NCBI GenBank assembly: GCA_963678675.1
Contig: OY783194.1
Coordinates: 10,756,607-10,820,606, forward strand
Direction: 5' to 3'
Source: Xiphydria camelus
Lineage: Eukaryota > Arthropoda > Insecta > Hymenoptera > Xiphydriidae
Length of the DNA: 64,000 nt
In this document: piece after piece, positions 33,584 to 44,245 of the stretch
Layout of the letters: each line of letters starts with the position of its first letter
How positions within the stretch are numbered: the stretch's first letter is position 1
The notes under the pieces: model-generated
Told to the model about the DNA's origin: nothing
The model's database searches: none
Seen by the model: only the letters and a program-made list of their open reading frames with translations
Program-made: the position numbers and the translations under genes

Positions 33584-34874
33584 CATACATTATAACTGCG
33601 AATATTGACGTCTCAGATGGATTGGCAAATGGTGCTGTTGGTAAACTGACCCGTATTGAACAGAATGAAGCTGGAGAAGTGGCTCGTGTCTGGTTGGATT
33701 TTCCTGAATCATCAAAAACTGGAGAAAAGATAAGAAGAAGAGCTACAGGATATATTGCGGCAAATAATATTAGTCAAACTTCCGTGCCAATCACAAGAAG
33801 AACCTCTACAATCACACTTAATAATAACAAAACGATTGTAGCAAAGAGAAATCATTTCCCATTAGTCCCCGGTTGTGCCATAACGATACAGAAATCTCAA
33901 GGAGGAACATTTAATGACATCGTCTATGAGTATCATAAAACACATTCACAGCAGTTGTTATATGTAGCATTATCGCGAGTGGCAAGTATAGAGGGACTTT
34001 ACATAGTAACCAGCAATAACGATTCGACATTCTCCCATGGACGCAAAACAGCAACATCGATGGTCAGCTTGCAGGAGGAGTTCCGGAGACTCGTTTTAAA
34101 CAAATTAGAAACGATAGATAACGTATTTCTAGATTTCATTAGTACTAGGAGAGGACTATCAATCTGTTCTTTAAATTGCCAAAGTCTGGGTGCTCATAAG
34201 GCGGACCTTACTGATATGGTGGTGCAGCGCGCTAACATCTTGCTCCTTTCCGAAACTTGGCTGGAAGATCAAGACAACGCTGATATACCCAATTTCGATT
34301 GCGACGTACGTTTTAAACGCCCCAACGTTCGAGTAGCTGGAGTTGCTATATATACAAATACCGTAAACAATACCAAAATTGTTACTCCTTATATAAATAT
34401 CAATTTACAACATATGAATACATTGTCTGTGAACACCTCAGCAATCGGTGACATATGTACTGCTGAGTGCATGATGGAAGACCAACAGAAAATTTTGATA
34501 GTGGTCATCTACATATCTCCAAACCACTCAGTTGCAGATATAATTCATTCATCGCTCATTAGCGGTATATACTGTGGATATCGCACCACTCGTTGATCCT
34601 GAACTTGGGAGATCCCCATGATTCTCAGTGGAGATTTCAATACGAACTTCTCTCATCGGCCGAGTCTCAATCTCTGATTGACTATCTACATGATAAACTC
34701 CAGCTACACATGACAAATAACCCTGCAGAAGCTATTACGAGGTCCGGAACGACTATGGACGCAGTGTTCGCCAGATTTCTACATCATTTACAGTCCAGAG
34801 TTTTCGTTTCTTACTTTAGCTATCATAAACCAATCATTTCTTTTGTAGAGGAGGAGGGAATGCAGATAGAATAA
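33584..34874 (+). pseudogene. Helentron (Helitron2) helicase C-terminus fused to endonuclease, broken
   Basis: From 33584 the frame reads IITANIDVSDGLANGAVGK. The PIF1-type helicase C-terminal motifs follow (HFPLVPGCAITIQKSQGGTF, then LLYVALSRV), and the same ORF then continues into an endonuclease/exonuclease/phosphatase-like domain (LSICSLNCQSLGAHK, LLLSETWLEDQ). A helicase followed by such an endonuclease is the hallmark of Helentrons. The endonuclease continues after frameshifts near 34595 and 34660 (MILSGDFNTNF, then SQSLIDYLHDKLQLHM and GTTMDAVFARFL). The N-terminal HUH replicase and helicase motifs I-IV are missing. A second fragment lies at 47430-48443. Confidence 0.8.
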
Positions 34875-35055
34875 CAATTATGTTCTTCATACTATGTTTA
34901 TATCCTTTCATCCCTCATTGCTCCACTCTCTTGTACTAGTGCTCTTGAAATCTTTTCGTACAATAAAAACTGAAACGTGTAAAGAGTACATACAACAAAT
35001 ATAAAACTTCGTTGATAACCTCAAAAAAAACAAAAACGTGTACAGGGTACACGCA

Positions 35056-35398
35056 ACAGAAGTGAAACTTCATGCGTAAACCCACGAAATACTAAGATTG
35101 AAAAACAAAATTAGAAAAAACAAATAACTGGAATCCAAAATTAGAAAAAAAAGGTAAGGTGAAAAAACAGAATAAAATGTAATCATGCAGTCAAAAAGGT
35201 GACGAAAAGTTTTGCGTCTGTTTATTTATTGATGATTATACCAATCGTCTGTTTATCAATAAGATGATTATACGCAAAACTTCTCGTCACCTTCTTGACT
35301 GCATGATTACATTTTATTCTGTTTTTTTTCACCTTACCTTTTTTTTCTAATTTTGGTTTCCAGTTATTTGTTTTTTCTAATTTTGTTTTTCAATCTTA
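35056..35398. repeat. Long palindrome (foldback element), split by the Harbinger insertion
   Basis: The left arm, 35056-35240, carries GAAGTGAAACTTCATGCG, CCCACGAAATACTAAGATTG and GTAATCATGCAGTCAAAAAGG. The right arm runs 35270-35398 and resumes at 39296-39325 (AGTATTTCGTGGGTTTCCGC, CATGAAGTTTCACTTCTG) after the Harbinger element. The arms are nearly identical, and the loop has CAATCGTCTGTTTATCAATA. The Harbinger insertion is therefore younger than the palindrome. Confidence 0.85.
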
Positions 35399-35795
35399 AG
35401 GTTTGTTCCAACCAACCATTTCTGACGCATTCATAAACGCATCCATAAACTAATTTGTGCGCATGCTTAGCTTATGGATGAGTACGTGAACGCGTCAGAA
35501 AAATGTGTTGGTTGGAACAGTGACTGCAATGGAAATGAGCGCCATCTATGTTAATCTTCTTTATATTGTGCATTGTCAACCATCTATGAAAACGTCTATC
35601 GGAACGCATATCGGAACTTGTATCGGAAAATAGCGTATCGGAACGTATGCTTCATTTTCTCAAGGTTTATAGAGAGGGGACTAATAAACCTTGTCATTTT
35701 CTTGTGTTTTTCTGAGTTTACCAAGTCCTCAGAATACGAACAAGACTTTCAAGATAACTCTAACCTCACTTTGTCAATCTACGGTTTCAACAATT

Positions 35796-37067
35796 ATGTC
35801 AGGTAAGTTAAGGTTTAATGCTAGAAATCCACTACCTACACTCGATTCGACTCGACTCGACACGACACGGTGATAAAAATTTGGAGGAATCGACACGACA
35901 CGACTCGATGCTACTGGATACGATGGTAGTGCTTCGTCCTTTTGAATTTTAATATACAATGATACATCGTGTATGGCTGTATAATTTTTCCAATTAAGCT
36001 AGGAATCCACTACAATTGACACAACTTGACTCGACACGATACAACTTGGAACGACACACTGACAAAAGTTTACGTGGTGATTCCACTGAATGGACGCGAC
36101 ACGACTCGATATTATTCGACACGGCGGTAGTTCTGCATCTCTTTGTTTGAAATATACGTCAGTAATAATATATTCATAGTCGAAAGGAGTGCTGTACTTG
36201 ATTCGACACGACTCGACTCGACGAAAATCTGGCCAGCTAGAAAATTGTCATGTCGAGTCGAGTTGAGTAGAGTCGTGTCGAGCTTAGTGGATTTCTACGC
36301 CATTTAATAAATACATAGAAAATCTTATACATGGATACTCTTATTTTTCAGAGATACAAGAATTTTTAATTCTAAATTCTACAAACGTAGTCACGGAGAC
36401 ACCACCAAATGATACAGCAGGACCGCTGATTTGGAGTAACAATTCAACGAAAATGTTTTTGGACATCTATAAAAGTAAAAGAGGAAAAGTGGGAACGTTG
36501 GAAATAAAAAGCATAAAACACATGTGGTCAAAAATTGCCCTAGAATTAAGCGAGTCACTAAATATTAAAGTGACTCCTAGCCAATGCGAAAACCGTTGGA
36601 GGGTGTTGGAAAGAGGATATAAGAAATTTGTAGAAAACAAAAATTCAACTGGAAGAGGCCGGAAGTATTTTGAATTTGAAAATGACATGGATGAAATTCT
36701 CGGAAAAAAGAAAAACATTTTTCCAGACATTTTACTTGATAACGAAACAGTGCACACGCCTAATATTGATGAGCCTCTGGAAACAGGAAGACAGCCTCTG
36801 GAAACAATCATCAGCAATCAACAAACAGCAAGACAGCCTCTGGAAACAATGATCAACAATCAACAAACAGCAACATCAAATGAAAACAGAAACACTGATG
36901 CCACTCTCTCTACATCGAGGAAAGTATTTCACAAAACAGGAGCTGTAACAAAAAGACGTAGACCAACTTTATTAGACGCAATCAGACAAGATAAAAGGAA
37001 TTATTACAACAGAAGACTAGAAATTGAAGAGGCAAAACTTGTACAAATGACAAGAAAAATGACTTGA
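35796..37067 (+). CDS. Harbinger Myb/SANT-like accessory protein
   Basis: Two exons. Exon 1 is only ATG TCA G (35796-35802), followed by GTAAGT. Exon 2 begins after TTATTTTTCAG at 36352 and reads E-I-Q-E-F-L, giving about 241 residues in total. Residues near 45-115 (IKHMWSKIALELSESLNI, TPSQCENRWRVLERGYKKF) form a trihelix/Myb-like DNA-binding domain with the expected tryptophans. The C-terminal part has repeated PLETIISNQQTA-like units and a basic tail (GAVTKRRRPTLLDAIRQ). In Harbinger elements this protein brings the transposase to the nucleus and to the TIRs. The start was chosen because the splice joins cleanly in frame; translation could otherwise begin at the Met at 36453. No internal stops were seen. 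The intron is enlarged by the insert at 35819-36297. Confidence 0.85.
35819..36297. repeat. CGA-rich inverted repeat in Myb-gene intron
   Basis: The block starts with TAGAAATCCACTAC and ends with the complement, TTAGTGGATTTCTA. Between them are many degenerate copies of CTCGACACGACACGACTCG, plus an internal repeat of the end (AGGAATCCACTAC) at about 36000. It behaves like an insertion made of short TCGAC/ACGAC units and lies wholly within the intron, so the reading frame is unaffected. Confidence 0.55.
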
Positions 37068-37325
37068 TCGAAGAAAGAAATAGAATATTAAGGGAAACAT
37101 CGCGCAATTCTAATGTTGAAAATGTTCCTTAAATACTGCTACTTATTGTTGTTTTAATAATCAAATATAATGTACTTTTTTAAAATAAAAACTTTATTCT
37201 CTATTTTACATTCATTTTATTAAAATAATCCTTATTTCATTAAAATTACAAGATTAATATTCAGCACCCATATCCCTAGTACTATTTCATTAGTTTCACC
37301 ATTACAAGTTTCGTTCGTACTTCAT

Positions 37326-38968
37326 TTACATCGGTAGTGACTGAACAATAGTATTTCTAATTTCCTGTGCATCTCGATTATCTTCTTCTTCTTCAACGAT
37401 TTCTAAACGATTATCATTAATATGTTGGGGGTTATTTACAATTTCTTCTTGGATATCTTCAGGTATTTCAAAACCATCGTTAATAGCAACGTTGTGCAGA
37501 ACGCAAGCTGCCCTGATTAAATGTACTGCAAAAACAGTGTCTCTCACTTTCAAGTGGTATAATTGTCTAAACTTTTGTTTCAGAATGCCAAAGCAGTGCA
37601 CTATGACATATCGGTTTTTAGATAATTTTATATTATAATTGACTTGTCTGTTTGTTAGCTGGCCTCGGTCCTTAAAGGGAGTTAGGATATTTCTTTTCAA
37701 TGGATAGCCACTATCGCCTAATAAAAAATAGCCCCCACATTTCTCCTCCAAATTTTCATATATAGAACTATTTCTGAAAACTCTACTGTCGTGAACCGAT
37801 CCTGGATATCCTACGAAGACATCAATAATTTTTCTTCTGTCATGACATATTGCTTGCATCTACAAAAAATAATTAAAAGTAAACGAATATGAATTGATAA
37901 TATCGCTATATAGGATATCCCGCTCTGTACTGGCCAGTTGCAGGGATCTTGAAATTTACCTTCGGCCAGACTTGGTCAGTACTCGAATCATTTATACCAG
38001 TAGAAGTCGAGGCGGTATTTAGAGTTGGTATCAATTCGGAAGATCGAAGCGTCTAACCTCGAAATCATGAATTTGTGAATAATGGTGAGTAATTTCCATT
38101 ATTCACAATTTCGAGGTTAGACGCTTCGATATCCCACACTGACACCAACTCTAACTAGCGACTCGATTTCTACCGGTATAAATAACTCGAGTACCGACCA
38201 AGCCTGGCCGAAGGTAAACTTCAAGATCCCTGCAACTGGCCAGTACAGAGCGGGACATCCTGTATTTGATATTCACCTGAATGGAATAATATCCCTTTCG
38301 ATTGATATATGAATCACTGTCGTTAATAGGCTTATCTATTTTAATGTGGCAACCGTCAATAGCGCCGATTGCTCCTGGAAATCCATTCTCTCGAAAATGT
38401 TGCTCGGACATCACTTTTTCTTCATTTGTTGGCCACCTTATTATCTGTGGTGCTAGGTTACTTATGGTAAAAATAACTCTTCGTAGTATGCGATAAATGG
38501 AACTGACAGTCACATTAAAACGATCACCGACATCTCTATAACTGCACGTTTGATGACCCAGAAACCACAAAGTAATTAGAACCTAAGAGATAAAAATTAT
38601 TAACTTAGGAAGCATAAACTTATTTTTTTTTAAGTTACCTGATCATTGGCAGAAACGTTTCCATATTGTCCTGAATCCTCTTTATAATACGGGCTGACTT
38701 CAAATTTCTGGGCTATTTCTTGATAAGTGGCACGACTAACGCGAAAATGCTCAAAAAATGTCCTGTCATCATAATTTACAACTGTTTCTTCTATAAACGA
38801 AATAATAATTAAAATCACATGGAGAGGCATATTAATAATAATGCAATGATTAATCGTTTTTCCTAAATAATCGTTGTTTTTAACTCGGGGCACACCATAA
38901 ATCCTCTGAATATCGTCGTCTGATAAAGACGACATCGATTCATTGTCAGATTCGCTCAAATCACTCAT
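37326..38968 (-). CDS. Harbinger transposase (DDE, HARBI1-like)
   Basis: Three exons, all in phase 0: 38968-38639 (110 codons), 38582-38277 (102) and 37859-37326 (177 plus stop), giving 389 residues, a normal length. Donors are CAG|GTAACT and CAG|GTGAAT; acceptors are CTCTTAG and TTTTTTGTAG. Exon 1 has an acidic start and YDDRTFFEHFRVSRATY. Exon 2 has a helix-turn-helix-like region (SYRDVGDRFNVTVSSIYRIL) and the first catalytic Asp in GAIGAIDGCHIKI. Exon 3 has the second Asp in VGYPGSVHDSRVF, then FLLGDSGYPL. Where relatives carry a glutamate (VxE before the FGxLK motif) this copy reads RYVIVHCFGILKQKF, so the third acidic residue seems to be Val (GTG rather than GAG). Unless another residue substitutes, catalysis should be lost. 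Intron 2 holds a 352-bp MITE. Confidence 0.9.
37911..38262. mobile_element. Palindromic MITE in transposase intron
   Basis: The inverted ends are TAGGATATCCCGCTCTGTAC and CAGGATGTCCCGCTCTGTAC, then TGGCCAGTTGCAGGGATC, with TA outside each (37909-37910, 38263-38264). The inner core (GATCGAAGCGTCTAACCTCG) is that of the TCTCCCGAATTGACAG family. The insertion lies 1 bp to about 50 bp from the splice sites and leaves both intact. TA duplication suggests mariner-type mobilisation. Confidence 0.85.
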
Positions 38969-39398
38969 TTTAAATTATATTTGATGTTTCTAACCACAAA
39001 ATCAATACGGATTTTGAAATTTTTAGGTTAGGATAATAGCACATAGATAAGGAGAAAGGAGAATGCAATTTATACTTTGGTACTGCGCATGTCCTGACAA
39101 CTGAACCATAGCACCGTGCTAGGGACAGATTGGATAGTCCACAAACGCGTTCACGAACGCGTCCGCATAACGGTTGGAACATTTAACTGTACGTTCATAA
39201 GTACGTCCATCCGTTCGGTTGGAACGGAAATATTATAGTGCGCATGCGGCTGACGTTCACATGGACGTCAGAGGTCCGGTTGGAACAAACCTTTAGTATT
39301 TCGTGGGTTTCCGCATGAAGTTTCACTTCTGTTTTTTTTTAGAACGCTTACATCTAACTAGTGATGATTTTGTCCTGTAATGTGCTACAGAAAGACCA

Positions 39399-40080
39399 TT
39401 ATGAGCAGCTCAAGCACATATGTGTTTGCACTAGATGACCCTTACAAATAAATTTTTGGCAACGGTGACATTTGTCAAAAGATTTGTTGTCAGTTTTCTC
39501 GCATAAGTAGCAACGACCTCTTTTCTTCGCGCCTATAGACTGAGATGTAGAAGAAGAAGGTACCACTTCAGATTTAATTTTCTTGACAATTTCTTGCGAA
39601 AATTGCGTTCGCGGGATACTTTTACGTCGTTCACAATATAGGGAGTTGTCAAAGCTTCGCCGAGCTTTTGAATAAAATATCTCCTTTTTTGCAAATATTG
39701 GCATTTCCAAGATGGATTTACGTCTTTATATTACACATACGCATTATAAGCTGAAATGTCTAATATATTATAAAAAATAATCATTGGCCATCTGTTAGTG
39801 GCTCGTCGCGTTGTATAATTTACAATCGCCTTATCCAATGTATCCACTGCACCTTTAGTTTTATTGTAATCAACAATTATTTGAGGTTTCTTGCCTTCTC
39901 CGGAGCTAACTTGTTTATTTTGGTGCATAGTACTTTGTACAATAACGCATTTGTTTTTTTTCGGTATGTACGCAACTAAAGTTGTATCCTCTTCGTGAAT
40001 GCAAAAGTTGACGTAAATATCGAGATTCCTTTAGTTCGTAGTCATTCGGGAGGTATGGACGTTTTAAGGTCGGGACATAC
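39399..40080 (-). pseudogene. piggyBac transposase, C-terminal half (broken)
   Basis: From about 40075: SIPPE-stop-LRTKGISIFTSTFAF, then a frameshift into TTLVAYIPKKNKCVIVQSTM, HQNKQVSS, PQIIVDYNKTKGAVDTLDKA and NRWPMIIFYNILDISAYNAY. After a stop it continues VNPSWKCQYLQKRRYFIQKL and ends in a Cys-rich tail (CYLCEKTDNKSFDKCHRCQK, ICKGH). The YNxTKGxVDxLD and RRxTxRWP blocks and the terminal cysteine domain are diagnostic of piggyBac. The N-terminal half with the first catalytic Asp residues is missing. At least two stops and two frameshifts are present. Confidence 0.88.
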
Positions 40081-40955
40081 ATTACCGGGCCGTGCCAGGG
40101 CCGGAGCACGGCCGAGTATCGTCCGTCGTCCGGCGGTCGATCTGTCCAATAGAATCAAATGCTTTTGTTCTCACTTTACCGGGCCGTGACCGGGCGTCGT
40201 CAGGAAATAAGGTCTAAAAATTCAAAATATGATTTTTCCTTATAAAATTTAAGAAATGGTTGTTTTTCAAACATGCATATCGTCTATACTACTTGACTTA
40301 ATTTCAAATATGTGGAGCTCATTTTACGTAGAATTTTATGTACTTTAATTTATAAAAGAGTAAAATTGTCCTTGAAATGCATCATTTAGGAGTTATTAGT
40401 GAAAAACTGAAAAAAGTCGAAAAATTTCGAAACTTTTGGGACTCGAAACCTCTGGCCTAAATGTGAAGTCTTTAGATTTGGTTCTAGAAAATCAATATTC
40501 GAGCTACTTTCTTCAGTGTTACTGGACTCATTGACATTTAATAACTGAAAAAATAGTACCAGTTAAACAAAAACCATGCAAATATTGCTTATAAATTATT
40601 AAAACCTTTACAGAGTTAATTTCATTATTCGATGACACTGCCTGGGAACCTTCCGTCACAAGGAAAGCTTTTGGAACTCCAATCAAAGAGGTTAAACCAA
40701 TTTCCGCTTCAAAAAAGATAATAATTTTCGTTCTAATAACGACACAAGATTATTTTAGCATATTAATTGTTTCATTTAAACAAGTTTGTTTAAAAACAAT
40801 AATCAAAAAATTATATTTATTCTTCATTAACTATTAATAAACTCACCTTTATAGATTTTTCTCTGGCACGTTTAACCATTAATGCTGTTCTTTGCATCAT
40901 TTTTAATAAGAAGCAGAAAAAACTACAACCGTTATAATGACAGTCTAGTAATACT
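40081..40955. other. No confident gene; possible weak exons on the - strand
   Basis: An ATG at 40900 opens MMQRTALMVKRAREKSIK and runs straight into a good GTGAGT donor at 40846. Further open pieces lie at about 40706-40617 (GLTSLIGVPKAFLVTEGSQ) and 40557-40440 (NVNESSNTEESSSNIDFLEP). The phases do not agree, so I do not propose a gene model. GC-rich sequence with GCCGTGCCAGGGCCGG lies at 40090-40200. Confidence 0.3.
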
Positions 40956-40958
40956 AGT

Positions 40959-41741
40959 CACCGAACATAGACTAGACAAGAAGGGTCACTCGGCGTCGGT
41001 ACTTTGAAGTTGGGACTACAGAGGCGAGCCGCGTTGCTGGACGCCACATATTCGGTGTCGACGTTTACCGTACTTCGTGAGCGACTACACCGGGTGGCAA
41101 GTAGAAATGAATTTTGAAGTATCGGTAGAATTTAATTATTTATTAAACTGTTCAATCGAATTTTACTTTTGTTAAAATAAGACTATATAATACTATGCAA
41201 TTAACGTCACCAATCAACCATAATAATTGTGTTTCATTATTAACCGCTAACTTAAAAGCTCGAGATAACTCGGGCTTTTAATTCTTGCATAAACTCAAAA
41301 GCCCGAAAATACTGGTGTATCATGAAAATATCCTGTTTATAATTTTTTCCCTAAATACGAGTATACTCGGAATTTTAATATAACCTTCCTTGAATATTAT
41401 TTAATTACCCCTTATATTAATTAATTAGTGACATTTTATTGTTTGCAATAATCTATATTCATAATAAAGTTTGAAATTTAGCAATTAAAAAAATTGGAAA
41501 AATATGGACAATGTTTTATAAAATAATTGTTAAATTAACCGGTTAAACACACCGGTATAGTTATCCGATCGTCAATGCCCTCGCGCGATATGTACGACAC
41601 CCCGTATAAGAGTTCCGCCACCGCGCGCGCTAAAAATACCCCAAAATCTCCCAAAAAAGAGTGGCGACAGAGAGTGAGCGAGACAAGCAACACTGGGGGC
41701 GTGGCTTAGAGTGACCCTTCTTGTCTAGTCTATGTTCGGTG
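40959..41741. mobile_element. 783-bp DNA transposon with 7-bp target duplication
   Basis: Perfect 33-bp inverted ends begin CACCGAACATAGACTAGAC and continue AAGAAGGGTCACTC. TACTAGT is duplicated at 40952-40958 and 41742-41748. The interior is non-coding and GC-rich near the right end. A 7-bp duplication with CACCG ends does not match TA, TWA or TTAA families. P-like or hAT-like elements (usually 8 bp) are the nearest options. Confidence 0.85.
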
Positions 41742-41823
41742 TACTAGTATAGTAGTCAAAGTGATTATTCCATGACAGCGATTATAGGCCAGTTAAATAA
41801 TACTCTTTTTTTTGGCTGAAACC

Positions 41824-42293
41824 CAAATAAATTATTAATGCACAATGATATCAATTTATCCTTTTATATATCCTTTTATAATTTTCTCGTTATGAGCGTT
41901 CGAAACCGTACTTCAAAAACGTGCCGCCTCCAACGAAAGTAGAAAGTGCCGCTTACAATAAAAGCGACAATTTCTACTTTCGTTAGAGGCGGCGCGTTTT
42001 TGAAGTACGGCTTCGAACGCTCATAACGAGAAAATTATAAACTTTAGGAAAATGCCGTCCTAGACTTTTTTGAAGGAAATTTTATGCACTTTAACTTTAG
42101 TTGTATTCATTTTTACGTATCTCTAACCGTTTGGCCGGGGGAAGTAAAAAACAGCACTGAGGTCACCTTTTTTTAACGTTTTTCGTTGTTTAAACAATTA
42201 TGGCCGACTTTTGGCACCCTCAAATCAAATATTTCATTATCGACTATATTAAAAGGATAAATTGATATTATTGTATATTAATAATTTATTTGA
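41824..42293. mobile_element. Palindromic MITE with inner hairpin
   Basis: The outer arms are AAATAAATTATTAATGCACA and its near complement, then ATCAATTTATCCTTTTA. An inner hairpin at 41880-42035 has GTTATGAGCGTTCGAA, GTACTTCAAAAACG and ACGAAAGTAGAAA arms. No target duplication is clear and there is no ORF. Confidence 0.7.
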
Positions 42294-42524
42294 TATTCGA
42301 ATTATAATTTGCCTGGCCTATTAAGCATAACTTGACCAGGCAACAAAAAACCGTCTGAAATTGGCGATTGGTCATGTTTTGCTAAACTCCCATACTGACA
42401 TCTTCGAGTGTTTTCTTACAACATGAACTTGGTCATGTAATGCGTAATGACAATAAGTAAATAGAGAAATTGGCGTGTAGCGTTTTTGATCATTTCTTTT
42501 AAAATAAAGGTTTTTATAAGCCCA

Positions 42525-43855
42525 TTACTTTTTTATAATTAGATTACATCTATAGAAACTAGATGGTGATATTACCTCGAAATTGGCGATTTGGTGCTTA
42601 GTCAAGTTATGCATAACGCGGTCCAAATAATAAACCATAACAGCAATGTGTGAACAGCTGCTAACGGTTCTTCTGCCATTCGCACAATCGCATGTGTACC
42701 GAGAAATTCCGGCAACTTCATTAGTATGAGGATTGTATTCAATGTAATATTTATACACTTTTGTATTTATATTTGTATTTCCCTTAAATAACTGATACGC
42801 ATAGTGTAAGCATCGTGTAACATTTCTGCTAAATAAGAGACTGCCTGCTTCAATTGCCAGTAAAGAAAAATGTTAAGTCTCTCACTGTCATCTCTGGAAA
42901 ATCAGTTACTTCATCTGCCGATTCCTTGAATGGTATTATTTTCTACTCCAATTTCCATTTTCAACTGCCTCAGCCAAAGTATTTTCATCCTAATTAAATC
43001 AAATTTTGTGGAAATCATCCTGCCAATAACTTCATTTAGCATATCAGAATCTGAATTCAACCGTTTACTGAAAATATTAGTCAGAAAACAACATATTTTA
43101 TAAAATAAAGAAGCTTTGGGACGGAGTATTTTCCATAGCTAGTTATGTAAAAGTTTATATTTTTGTCCAATTATACCATATACGGATTCAATTACACATC
43201 GAACTTTCATAACTGAACACGATTCATTCGATTGCTTTGCTGTCAGGTGAGGACAATTACCTTTTAAAGCAGGCATATAAACAACAAAACCTTTTTCTTC
43301 AAAAGTTCTTACTGTATCTCGGAAACCTTTATCCAAAATAAATATATCACCTTTTAAAATACTACTTAAGCCATTCTGTTCAGCTAATAAATACTCCAAA
43401 ATCTGTGCGTCGTTCTTAGTAGCACAAAATGGTCCAGGCATATTTATTATAAAACCATCAGTAGTACAAATGGTGAACGGTTTGCACAATGATGTCTTTT
43501 TTTGTCCAGAGAAAGATTTTCTTTGATATGCATTGTTGCTATTTTTCTCATGGCGTAAATATGTCTCATCGCAAATCACTGCCAATTTGTTCCCTATATT
43601 GTACAATCTTTCAGCAGCAGCCGCTGAATGGTTCTCTATTACATATTCTCGAGAGAAAATAGAGAATTCAAAACGAGATGGTAATACATCTTTCTCAAAG
43701 GAATCAGTCGCAGATTCTATGAAACCTGATATCTGCTGCTTGTTCTCTAAACCAATAATAGCAGATATCATTTTGTTTGAATTTCCACTTCTCAATTTAA
43801 ATAAAAACGCGACAAGAGCTTGCGTTTTACTTCTTCTTAAATAAGAACTTTTCAT
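42525..43855 (-). pseudogene. DDE_Tnp_4-type transposase with SWIM finger (broken)
   Basis: The first ORF (43855-43139) has RRSKTQALVAFLFKLRSG, LAVICDETYLRHEKNSN, QRKSFSGQKKTSLCKPF, a GPFCATKNDAQIL block with the second Asp, DIFILDKGFRD, and VRCVIESVYGIIGQKYKLL with the third acidic residue. So D, D, D/E positions are present. After a TAG the frame stays open (KASLFYKICCFLTNIFSKRL). Following frameshifts it reaches DFPEMTVRDLTFF and WQLKQAVSYLAEM, then YTCDCANGRRTVSSCSHIAV, a SWIM-type zinc finger (C-x-C...C-x-H). This two-domain layout is known from an insect and cnidarian transposase family of the DDE_Tnp_4 clan. At least four disruptions make it inactive. Confidence 0.75.
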
Positions 43856-44245
43856 TGTTAATAATTTATTTTGCCAATATGCTGAAAACTATTCAAGAGA
43901 GTCAAAACAGGAAACACTGAAAATGTCGTTGAATCTTAAAGATCATAAATGAACTACGGGGAGATGGAAACAATACACTTACGTATTATTGCTATTCAAC
44001 TACAGAAACCATACATGTAACGCGTTCAGCTATCTGAGATTTTTTTTAGGATAAGTGACTCTGTATGCTAACCTAGAGCGACTGCAGCCACACTCAGGCC
44101 CGCCGCAAATTGAGCCCAGCCCACGCACGGCACTTTTCCAGCCCACACCTAACCCATCTTGTTCACGTCCACGTTTTTATTCCTTTACCGCATATTGAAC
44201 TCAGTAGTGGCCCACACTAGCAACTCGCAGCATGGCATCCCTCGG

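Larger units (their letters stand above)
35399..39292. mobile_element. Complete Harbinger transposon (two genes)
   Basis: Terminal inverted repeats are AGGTTTGTTCCAACC, with perfect TTA duplications at 35396-35398 and 39293-39295. The 3894-bp element encodes a Myb/SANT-like protein on + (35796-37067) and a DDE transposase on - (37326-38968), with convergent 3' ends about 260 bp apart. This is the standard PIF/Harbinger layout. Subterminal sequence is rich in ACGCATTCATAAACGCATCC-like and ACGCGTTCACGAACGCGTCC-like motifs. Secondary inserts sit in introns of both genes (35819-36297, 37911-38262). Confidence 0.92.

Noticed and set aside
35819..36297. Possible CRISPR-like or protein-coding CGA repeat
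   Set aside because: Units are short, degenerate and unspaced, and the block lies within an intron with clean splice sites.
40440..40900. Possible three-exon - strand gene starting MMQRTALMVKRAREKSIK
   Set aside because: The first donor is good, but phases and acceptors of the next pieces do not agree and no domain is recognisable.
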